Part shown: piece by piece, positions 36,344 to 46,860 of the stretch
Layout: the number at the start of each line of letters is the position of its first letter
Position numbering within the stretch: the first letter of the stretch is position 1
DNA from: Mucidula mucida
Lineage: Eukaryota > Basidiomycota > Agaricomycetes > Agaricales > Physalacriaceae
Assembly (NCBI GenBank): GCA_015501055.1
Contig: JADNYV010000034.1
Coordinates: forward strand, 62,001-126,000
DNA: 64,000 bases
Reading direction: 5' to 3'
The notes under the pieces: generated by a model
Told to the model about the DNA's origin: nothing
Database searches by the model: none
Seen by the model: only the letters and a program-made list of their open reading frames with translations
Program-made: the position numbers and the translations under genes

Positions 36344-38591
36344 CTACCGCCGAATACGTTGTCGCTCTTGCTCCACCTTTTTAGCATGCTCGCCTAAGAT
36401 CCATATCAGCACTCTCGTACATCAACGAAACACGGGTCGCTCACCCGCTATGGGGAAGAACGCGCTCATCACTCTCATGGCGTTACATATCACATCCAGC
36501 TCCCCCTCCGCAACCGCAATGACATTGGAATACGCAGCAGGACCTCCTGGCGCTTCCGCCGCCAGACTTATCGTCCTCATGTACGCCTTCGCGACGCAGG
36601 TCCATGCCGCCTGGAAGCGAATCCACGTTAATACATCACAATGACAAGAAAACGTTTCACGCTTACGCTTAGAGTAGGGTCAAGGAACTCATAGTCCGCA
36701 TCACTGAGTTGACGAATGAGGGACAATACCGTCCTCATCGCTTTAGTCGTTTCCTCCTCGTTGATGTCCTTGTACAAATGTATCACCGTGACGTTGGCAG
36801 CGGTATGAATGGCGAACAAGTCGACATCGATGAACGGAGCTTGGATGCGCCATGGCTCGAACCCGACGAACATGGGCAACGAGCTCGACAACCGTTTTAA
36901 TGCGATCACTGCAGTCGAATGTTGCCCCCAGTAATCGTCGTCCTTGATTGCATCTATACAAGAAAACGTTGTTAACCGTTTTGAATTGGTTTCTGGAATC
37001 AATGATGAACGTACTACTACTCAATCGCCCCGATCGTTCCAACAACGCCACAGCCTTTGCTCTGAGCGCTGGGATGTATTTGGACGGTTCCTAAGGAAGA
37101 ACACACTGGTAAGTCCGGATATCCGGCCCAGAGAGAAACAGACTCACGACATTGTCCTGGGGCAATGGCATCGGCCACGGAGTCTTGATTCGTGCGTGAT
37201 TACTGTCCCCGTCAGGAAGAGCCAGCGGTAGCCCATTCGCTATAGTCCAGCAACGATCCACAATAAACACCTGCCAGAACGCTGAGATTCTATTGCGCGT
37301 CTCCTCCATAGTCCGGGGCGGCGCAATAGGAATCGGCGTAGCCTGGGGATGCGCTACCCCCACCGAACTGCGCTGACATCTGATGCAAACCCAGGCCAAC
37401 GGCAAGTCGCGCTGCAGAGAACGCATGACAGTACCCTTCAAGGAAGCGACAGTTGATGTAGAGGTACACGGCGAGCAGGCACGAGGCTTCGATGATATCA
37501 ACCAGACGATCCGAGGTGTCGAGCGCTGCCGTGATCTCATTAAGAGCCTTGTTGAAAAAGGTAGTCTCTAGCTCGGAGTAATAGGGCGACCGGGCAAAGT
37601 GGCAGCCCAGAAGGTATATGGCGTTCAAGAGTGCAGGATGCGGTTCTGGAAGGAAGAGGTTTCCTGGAGAAGACTCGTCGAAGCGGGTGACATCTCCTTC
37701 AAACCAGAGCTGGTGTCGATGCGACAAAAATATGTTCAATCTAGTGATCTAATAAGTGCACATGTCCTCCGATGAACGCGAATGCGGCTTACAGCAGTGT
37801 TTTGTGGACGTTGGGAAGCGGGGTCTTGGGATCCCATTGTGGGACAGTGGATGATGATGATGATAATGATTGGAATTCTGGGGGTAGCGCCCCGATATCA
37901 TATGTACCGTCCAAGCTGACTTGTTGTAAAGCATCGAAGAAATTGCTCCCGCTGGCGGCCACTGAGGAGGACCCAGAGGACGCAGGCCAGGAATAGTCGC
38001 TAACTCTCGATTCTCCGAGGATACCGGAAATCGACAAGTCGACTGAACTGGTCGACGATGAAGGTGAATTGCTGAAGCTGGGCGCCGCGCCCAGGAATGC
38101 ATACCGCTCGTCCCGGGAACTGCTGTGCTCATATCCATGTCCCCTACAGCCGCGGCAGGGGTGAAAGACACCGCCATTAAAGAGTTTGGGGGGGACGATG
38201 CGAGGAGTCGGATCCAGGCGAGGGTGCTGAGCTCCCGCTCGAGGATGCCTGAGGTTCCGACTCAAGCTCGCGCAGGCGATTCTCCAAACCAGATAGCTTC
38301 TCAAGCAGCTTCTGCGTCCGACTCTTGACCGTCGTGTCGTCGTACTCGCACTCTGAGGAGCGATTCATCTTCACACATTGCCGACAGACTGGGCGCCCTC
38401 CGTCACATTTCTACAAAATGCTGTAGTTAGTCGAAGCAGCCACAAAAACGCGCTAAACGAGCTGGCCGCTCACCAGTTTACGCTTTCTGTGGCCCACTGA
38501 TTAGCGAAAGCAAAGCAGGATCGGCGTGATCTACTCACCGACAGCACAGGCATGCAAGTCCGCGTGCAAGAGGTGAAGGCGCTTTTGGCAT
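36344..38591 (-). CDS. Fungal Zn2Cys6 transcription factor, complete locus, with two apparent +1 frameshifts
   Basis: Eight exons: 38539-38591, 38474-38486 (13 nt), 37793-38410, 37148-37740, 37015-37090, 36667-36953, 36445-36610 and 36344-36393. Introns are 51-63 nt. The first three exons form an N-terminal binuclear cluster, ACLCC then RKRKLKC, DGGRPVC, RQC and a final C eight residues on (C-x2-C-x6-C-x6-C-x2-C-x8-C). A leucine-rich coiled segment and Ser-rich linker follow, then a fungal-specific regulatory-type middle region (from about LLNAIYLLGCHFA to FWQVFIVDRCW). The exon sum is 1856 nt, two too many. One extra base lies in a C7 run (minus strand; 38188-38194) in exon 3 and one at 37357-37361 in exon 4. 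Removing one at each gives 617 aa. The gene is either inactivated or affected by homopolymer errors. Targets unknown. Confidence 0.82.
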
Positions 38592-39255
38592 TGTTAACGG
38601 TCGGCAGAAGGAAGTAGGGGGAGAACGAAGGAAACGAAGCTCGTTATAAGAACGCGTAGATGGTGGTATAAGAAGAAGATTCGCATAGTGTTTTATAAAT
38701 TAAAACTAGAAACGAAAGGGTTGGAAATCTGCGGATCTTTTGTTGATGGTGCCGTGAAGCGCACATGCCACTGCCAGTGCAGATCTGGTTGTTGTAGATC
38801 ACAGATGGTCTCAGGCCGGCAACTTAGGATGCAGCGGAACATTCTTTCGTTTCATTTCAGTATTGAGGCAAGCTCAGGACACGACTGACCCTCCAGTTAT
38901 CGATATGCCGTGAATTCTCCGACAACATACAATGATATCATTTATATTGGTGGCCTGCTGCTCTGTAAACGTACTTAGCTCATGCGCCTGTATAATGGAG
39001 CAAATGTGGGCCATAGATGGACCAGAACTGGTCCTAATTCTTTCGAGTTGTGGAAGATATCGGAACCAACCTCCGAACAATCCGTGGATAACGGAATGAT
39101 CCAGGGGAGGAACAACGGTCGACTTGGTTCAAACTTCAAATGGCCTCTTACTGAAGTCCCCAACGACTGCCCGCCTGGCAACCAGATACGCTTGCATCTC
39201 TGTTCGTACCGAAATGAAGCGGAAAGTACGCCTCCGAAACAGTCATTGCACATTG
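38592..39255. other. Intergenic region upstream of the Zn2Cys6 gene
   Basis: Promoter side of the transcription factor gene. Minus-strand open frames at 38874-39255 show some protein-like stretches but no consistent splice pattern or known motif. Nothing else recognised. Confidence 0.4.
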
Positions 39256-39549
39256 TCACCCCCGCGGACTGTCAATGTTTTTGATCGTCAAGAAATAATC
39301 CGACGATAGAACGCTAATTGCCCGGATATCCGTGCTTTTCCGGGCCTCCTTGTCTTGTACAAGCCATGCTAGAATATGGTATGAGAAAGTGTCAAAGGAT
39401 TAGTTTCACGAAAGAAAGAGCATACCTATAGTGCGCCACACTTGATCAGGAACATTCTCTAACATCTTCGCGACGCAATTCAAGGAGACGCATGATTTCT
39501 TCTTGATATCAGAGATAACGCTTGGTGACTGAAAGGTGGCTGATGCCAT
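39256..39549 (-). CDS. Small predicted spliced gene, unknown function
   Basis: Two exons, 39426-39549 and 39256-39368, are joined across a 57-nt intron (GTATGC...CTAG). They give 78 aa in an exact frame with an ATG start and TGA stop. The product includes SCVSLNCVAKMLENVPDQVW. No domain, signal peptide or membrane helix is visible. The stop may be premature, because coding-like sequence continues to its left in other frames. Could be a genuine small gene or the 5' end of a decayed one. Confidence 0.35.
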
Positions 39550-40010
39550 CGTAGTGTTCCAAGCGAGATGAGCGCGCATCAACGAATGGAGGCATAAAAC
39601 GTCAAGATGTCAAGATGCCGCACCCGCCAAAAAAGGCTATGAACTGAATACGGATGAGGAAAGTGACAGGCTCAGCACAATAGCAATACCCGCACAAATG
39701 TCAATGCTGCGGATATGAACGCAACAGAAGTCTCAACTGCACGGCCGCCACATTAGGAGACAAGCTGATGAGAACCCTTCAATTCCTCAGTGTCAAAAAG
39801 CAACAAAAGCCCCAGAACGGAAACCACCCGTTTACCCAGTACGTCCTATACAAACGAATGCCTGCCTGCTTGGGATTTAGCCTCAGTCAAGCAAAGGTTT
39901 TAGGTTCTAGGTTGGCCGCGAGGCAACATCTATACAGGGAAGCAGTACAGGTATATTTAGGAACCACCTATCTATGATGCGCCACAGTCTAATGTCGGCG
40001 TCTCTGTTAT
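39550..40010. other. Intergenic region
   Basis: Between the small predicted gene and the adenylate kinase stop codon. I see only short open frames and the expected 3' UTR of the leftward kinase gene. Confidence 0.45.
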
Positions 40011-40934
<924 letters not shown>

Positions 40935-42096
40935 ATTGTCGACGAAAGAACAGTCAAGGAGGAGGTGAAGTGACCACGAAAAAAAGTTACCTCGGTCGCG
41001 TCAGCGAAGGTCAACACCCAGCAGCGGATCGGAGTTTAACGGAATTCACGGCCGGCACTCCGTCCCTGTCCTAATTCGTCTTCCGGCCCGCCCTTCCCCA
41101 CGGGCAGCCTGGCGGACGCAAAGCGGGTGTCCTTTCTCGACTCGGCGCAGTGAAGAATCTTGAACTGAACTGCATCTTTGGCGGAAATGAACTTGGATTC
41201 ATCAATGTCTGCTTCTCATCAGCCCAGTATCCTCCGGGTTCCTTCAAACACTCGGAAAGGCTCGTTTGTATTTACGATAAACATGTGCGCTCCATCACCG
41301 GCTTTAGCGTTACGTTAACTCTGAGCTATGTGTGCTTAAAGCTCCAGTGCACATCATTACCAGCGTAAGTACCGGGTTTACACACCACCGCCACCATCCC
41401 CAACGTAGTTACAATGCCCAAAATTACAAGTTTCATGCAGCTTGTGGTTGTCGCTTCTTCGACCAGTCCGAGCAGTGTAGACTTCGGCCTCTCGGTAAGG
41501 GTGCGTGTGCTGAGACCTTAGCTGTAACGACAATTGCATGAACACCTTCTGGAGATCAAGGACTATAGCAGATCCGTACTCCACGAATCGTAGCGGTACA
41601 TCGCCCGTGAAATTGAACGACGAGTTCTTAAAAACACGCGCTTTAGTGATTTCGCGGTTATTTAAACGCAATGTCACTGACCTACGCTCTATGCGACAAT
41701 GCGCGATTATGTGTTATTGAAAGCAAGAAACTATCTATACCACACATCGTGCCGATAGCCTGAGATCAAAGCAAATTGAATGGACTGGAATATCGCGGAA
41801 AGGGAGCACAGAAAAATCACAGAACTACGATGCCTATGGCGCCGTTGGTGTCGGGAATAGCATGAGACTCGTCTTCCGGTAGATACTTGTCAGTGTACAC
41901 AACCGGAAACACATGGAGATTTGGGACTCGTCCTGAGAGGTCGGCGATAAAATGTCTACCAGCTTGACGGCCTTAGTTTCATCCTGCCTTCAAGCAGCAG
42001 CCTAATTCAGGCTCGAGACGTTAGGATTCCTGAAGTCACCAAAGAGAGCCCAAGAAGGCGCGCATTTAGATTTTGCATGTCATATTCGCTGAGAAC
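40935..42096. other. Intergenic region with weak coding signals
   Basis: 1.16 kb. A minus-strand frame at 41378-41677 contains FKNSSFNFTGDVPLRFVEYG, which looks protein-like but could not be linked to exons or a family. The left part is the adenylate kinase promoter. Nothing else identified. Confidence 0.35.
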
Positions 42097-42450
42097 TTAA
42101 CTGCCAGATAGCAGCGCCTGTAGTTCCGAGCTTTTGGTCGGTGAGAAAGTCGCAGATGAATCAGTCCAGTGCTGTGATCCTAACTTGAGCCCGTAAAGTC
42201 TGCTAATATCAAGAGATTCCACGAAGAGTGGGCAGGGAAGTTTGCCAGACAATGAGACTAGTAAGCTGTTCGAAATGAGGTTAATCAGAGTCCTCGAATT
42301 CCCCTGAGTCTCAGACGTGTAGATGAGGGCTGGATATCTGCTGAAGAGAGTGTCGCGGATGAGAATCCGACTACTTACAACCACTGGGCGAGTCGGATCT
42401 CGATGCCTTTTTCAATTTCGGCCTGATCATCATCATGATCGAAAAGGACA
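42097..42450 (-). CDS. Candidate two-exon gene divergent from RPS14, unknown
   Basis: Sequence reading DHDDDQAEIEKGIEIRLAQW near 42380-42440 precedes a GTAAGT donor. Joining it to an acceptor near 42338 gives a second exon to the TAA at 42097 that includes YPALIYTSETQGNSRTLINL. No ATG in the same frame was found, so the 5' end is missing or the gene is decayed. Family unknown. It would share an upstream region of about 100 bp with the ribosomal protein gene. Confidence 0.3.
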
Positions 42451-42543
42451 CGTGGTGGACCTGTGTGGACACTGGACTTTTCTCACAACTTGCAGCCGTC
42501 GTCGTCAACGCCCTCCTCAAGACTCTCAAAACTATAAAACAAG

Positions 42544-43211
<668 letters not shown>

Positions 43212-43479
43212 AGTTTGTGTACTTTTTGTGTGAATATATGTCGCCGTTCGACGCGCCCTGGGAATGAAATACTTCCTGGGCCGCGGTCGTCACCCCCATT
43301 GGTGTTTATGTCTGCTCAATATTAAGGTGTCTGTCGACGATAGAAGCTTCTAGTTAGAAGAGGAGCGCGAGGTGGAGACCTCAACCGGGACGATGGTCTG
43401 TGACAGATTGTCACAGCATTACTTGAATTCCGACTGCCACATCCTCTCTCCTCCTCGGTTTACAATTGAAAACATCCTC

Positions 43480-44831
43480 ATGCCCGCTACAATACACAGG
43501 CCTCCGACCAACCCTCGTCCAAGTAGGCAAATTCTGCTTCAACTTCCTCTTGAAATTTGGCAGGACATCTTCCACTTCGCGACTGTTATTCCTCATTATA
43601 GTTATGGACCTGAGGCGCTCTTGAATCCCATGTCAAAAGACAACATCCGCATGGATAGGGTTCATCTTGTGAGTCAGGCTTTTGTTATGTCGAATTGTTG
43701 CTGACATTTGGACTCGATATAGAAAACTAGATCCCGACTCGTCTTGGTCTGCAAAGCCTGGCGTAGTGCACTCTTGGGATACTATATGAGTCCATCTTCC
43801 TCGTCGAGTGTTATGCCCTTACATTGTTCTGCCACACCCTTGAGGCTTCGCAACGTCAAGACATGCATACTCTGGGGTCCTATACGCGAGCCCTCGTTAT
43901 CCGTGTTCCCCATGCCCTCCATCATCAAGAGCAAATGCAGATATCCTCCATCATTCGATGCCTACCGAACCTCCGTTACTTTGGTTTCTCATTGGGTACA
44001 GAGCACAATATACCGATCGCAACTTCACCCTCGACAATTCTGTCATGATCTCCCTATGCACAAGCTGTCCAGATCTTGAAGTGCTAGAGGCAAAGATTCA
44101 TCGCGGCGTCTCATTCTCCGCCGATACGTGGCCTTATATATTCCAGTCATTACGAAAGCTTCGTTCGTTCACGACACCCCACATATCACAGCCAGGTATG
44201 CATGCGCCTTCAGAGGAGGTGGCCTGTGAAGGCGCCGCGCCGCTACTCAGCTATCTACACGTCCGTGACCCACCGGTGAATTTCTTCAGCTATCTTCCAC
44301 CACACCTGCCGTCCTTGCGTGTGCTCGTGTACGACATCTATACAGCAAATCGGCCATTCTACAATCCACAGATGTACTCAGCGCGGGAGATCCGATCCAT
44401 GCTCCCAGTATTGAAAGCGCATGGACGGCAGCTCAAAACAATAATTTCAGATCAGTCTACTATTGGGGACCACATCTCTCCGCTGCTTGTCGTGAAATCA
44501 AGGAGCACTGCCCTCACCTTGAGACTTTAGTTCTCCTCCCCGTCTGTATGTCTACGGATGCGCCACCTGAACCTCTCGTTTTACCCTCATCGGTCACGCG
44601 GCTTTGTTTACGGCTTTGTTTGAACCACCAACCAACAAGCAATCACGAATTCAAAGCAGTTTTTGCTGCTTGGCAGAGATGAGGGTTGGTAGACTGAACA
44701 CTATCAGATTAACGGACGAAAGGAGTGTCTCGCTTTACAAACGACGCATCAGAAGGCCCTACGGTTTGCTCACTCCGTGTTTGGGGCGCGCGGCTGGCGT
44801 TCGAAGGCCCAGATGGGGAATTGGTAGCATG
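43480..44831 (+). pseudogene. F-box protein pseudogene
   Basis: The N-terminus carries an F-box-like motif, LQLPLEIWQDIFHFAT, followed after a 53-nt intron (43669-43721) by LVLVCKAWRS, the usual second half. Downstream leucine-rich sequence typical of basidiomycete F-box families is spread over different frames: a shift near 43765, others near 44010 and 44455, and further breaks after 44670. Each segment (CLPNLRYFGFSLGTE, CPDLEVLEAKIHRG, EIKEHCPHLETLVLLP) is clearly coding in its own frame, and introns of normal length cannot connect them. F-box proteins normally bring substrates to SCF ubiquitin ligases; this copy is probably inactive. Confidence 0.72.
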
Positions 44832-45304
44832 ACGATCCTCGCTTCTAATGGAGATGACTATTCGAGCGAATGCTGAATTTATCGTTGTGTCCGCCAGAGT
44901 TTCTCGAGCCCGATGGCACTACGAATACCTCATATACCGAATTCTGCGGGCACAACGTTGCAAGTGAATTTAAGGACCTTCCTCATAGTATCGGCACCTT
45001 TGGAGCGCTCGGCGTACTTTATAGGTCTTGCTACTCCGATATGCGACTACTGGTCCCCTTCGCGTTCTTTTTTACGTGCTACGTATATTAAATGAAACGG
45101 TATGTGGCAACTGTTCTATTCTGCGACCCGCATTCATGTTGGTCTGCACAGTGTGATTGTCTGACGTTCTTAACGTCTAATTTCCCACCTGCAAAAGCGA
45201 GCATCCACATATCCCCTCCCCATGACCTGATGGTTCGCGTTGGGCACGTATACGAAGGCTCTTCATGGACATGTTGACATCAAGCAAGCCATACACACCC
45301 CATC
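44832..45304. other. Intergenic region
   Basis: Between the F-box relic and the aldehyde dehydrogenase relic. Short overlapping open frames only; nothing recognised. Confidence 0.45.
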
Positions 45305-46353
45305 ATGCCTTCGACATTCACCAAGAAATTCGAGACCCCCCACTTTTAACGCGACTATCAATCTCAACACTGGACTGTTCATCAATGGACAGTTCGTCGA
45401 TGCGGTACGTATTGAGTACGTTCTATTGTGTTCCCTGTCGTTTGAGGTCAGTTGAACTCATCGCCCTCCTATATAGCGTCTCCAATCCAGGTATGTTCGA
45501 CGCCTAATTGTGTCGCTTTCGATCCATTTACGCCGTATCTTCCTCAGCGACTGGTGAAAAGATAACCTCCGTCGCTGCTGGGACCAAAGAGGCTGTTGAC
45601 CTCGCAGTCAAGGCCGCCCAACAGGTATGCGCAAAAATTTGACAGTCGTTGATCAATTGATCTAAGAACATGCCAGGCATACAAACTTTCTGGGGCCTTA
45701 AAGTACCAGGTTCTCAGCGTGGAACCTCCTCACACAAGTTGGCGGACCTTCTAGAACGCAATTCAGAGCAAATCGCTGCTTTGGAGTCGTTGAATTTTGG
45801 TATGTCACTCGTGGTACATGCAACAAGTGACTTTGTTCACGAGTTGGACAAGCGAAACGTTCAGCGGGCATCCCTTTGATTACAATGTGTCAGGCAGCAC
45901 TCTTCGGTACTACGCTGGCTGGGCCGACAAGATTTACGGGAAGACGATTGAGGTTAATTATCATGAAATCAGCATGTCAAAACGAGCTGATCGTTCTTTC
46001 AGACGAACGAACTCAAATTAGCGTACACCAAACATGAGCCCTTCGGTGTTGTGGTTAGTGCAGCAGCGTTTCGACGTCATTCTTTTTTTTTTCACGTTCG
46101 GGATTAGGGTGCCATCGTTCCGTGGAATGGTCCTACGGTGCGCTAGCGTCCTACGCCGAAAGTGTATGCTCGGTTTTAGAATGTACACAGATGACTCTCG
46201 CGTGGAAACTTGGTCCTGCGCTGACAACTGGGAACACCATCGTTGTAAAAGTATTGTTGTCCCTTGCGCTTATATTCACATTGAACTAAACCCGGCCTAG
46301 TCATCTAAATTAACACCGCTCACAGCGTTCAAGATTGCGGAACTCGTCAATAA
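45305..46353 (+). pseudogene. Aldehyde dehydrogenase pseudogene, 5' part
   Basis: Starts with MPSTFTKKFETP and contains ALDH-family segments: NTGLFINGQFVDA, a KITSVAAGTKEAVDLAVKAA stretch, SGSTLRYYAGWADKIYGKTI, the KHEPFGVV and GAIVPWNGP region, and KLTPLTAFKIAEL. Introns are normal, but the frame is broken. There is one extra C in a C6 run at 45336-45341, a shift near 45680, and a stop just after the VPWN motif (about 46143). The coding sequence is cut at codon AAT (46349) by the Copia insertion and resumes at 51849 (AATAAGACTGG). Functional relatives oxidise aldehydes to acids with NAD(P)+. Confidence 0.85.
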
Positions 46354-46835
46354 TATTAGAAACCAACTATATTACTGTAGCGTTTCAACCGTAACTTCAC
46401 AGCCTGTGACCCATTATGGTCTGAAGTTACAGCGAACAGCTTCACAGACCCTTAAATTGCCTTTTTTGGACAGTTCCGCTTATAGCGGGACCTGAAATTT
46501 CCTTATTTGGAGGCTCGTGCCTGACCAAAGTGGTCCGTGACCCGTTATGATGTATATATAGCTTCACTTCAAAGACCCCCGTGACCCGTTATGTGAATTT
46601 GCGGTCGAAACGCTACAGTAAACTCAGTCTCGTTGTCGTGGAACGGACTGAGTAAATAACTATACCTATTTTAAACTACTGTTTGTAAGTAAGCAGAAAG
46701 AGAACGAGCAATATACGCGACTCACCTCAGTCTCGTCGTTGTGGAACGGACTGAGGGAGGAAAAACGTGCACCGATCACTTAGGGTGCCGGCACCGAGTT
46801 TGCGGTGATCCATTATCTATTCATCACCACCAACA
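46354..46835 (-). repeat. 3' LTR of the Copia element, carrying a nested MITE
   Basis: Matches the 236-bp LTR at 51613-51848 after removal of 46375-46620 (the MITE plus one TA copy). In element orientation it begins TGTTGGTGGTGATG and ends TTTCTAATA, so it has TG...TA rather than TG...CA ends. Confidence 0.92.
46375..46618. mobile_element. Tc1/mariner-type MITE, 244 bp, nested in the LTR
   Basis: Ends are CTGTAGCGTTTCAACCG and its near-perfect inverse CGGTCGAAACGCTACAG, flanked by TA on each side (46373-46374 and 46619-46620). The undisrupted site TATATTAAACTCAG is seen in the other LTR. It is non-coding. A TA duplication with short inverted repeats fits Tc1/mariner-mobilised MITEs. Confidence 0.92.
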
Positions 46836-46845
46836 CCCCTCCTCA
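46836..46845 (-). other. Polypurine tract of the Copia element
   Basis: On the element strand TGAGGAGGGG lies immediately before the 3' LTR start (TGTTGG), the expected site of plus-strand priming. Confidence 0.8.
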
Positions 46846-46860
46846 ACGCAAACTTGGCTA

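Larger units (their letters stand above)
31340..37530. repeat. Segment X, copy C
   Basis: Third copy of X, 13,441 bp downstream of copy B. Its left edge joins the end of Y-B; its right edge continues without a break into exon 4 and the 5' half of the Zn2Cys6 gene. It therefore preserves the original right border, as copy A preserves the original left border. Sequence identity alternates between A-like and B-like stretches. Confidence 0.93.

Noticed and set aside
4871..37530. Interpretation of X-Y as a Starship or other giant transposon
   Set aside because: No tyrosine recombinase, terminal repeats or target duplication seen, and both borders lie inside host genes with matching intact counterparts.
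38177..38240. An intron instead of a frameshift in exon 3 of the Zn2Cys6 gene
   Set aside because: The only GT before the stop (catc|gtcccc) has a poor donor, and none of the downstream AG sites gives the right phase.
43745..43790. A short intron to rescue the F-box frame
   Set aside because: No GT-AG pair of at least 40 nt joins the two frames, and further shifts follow downstream.
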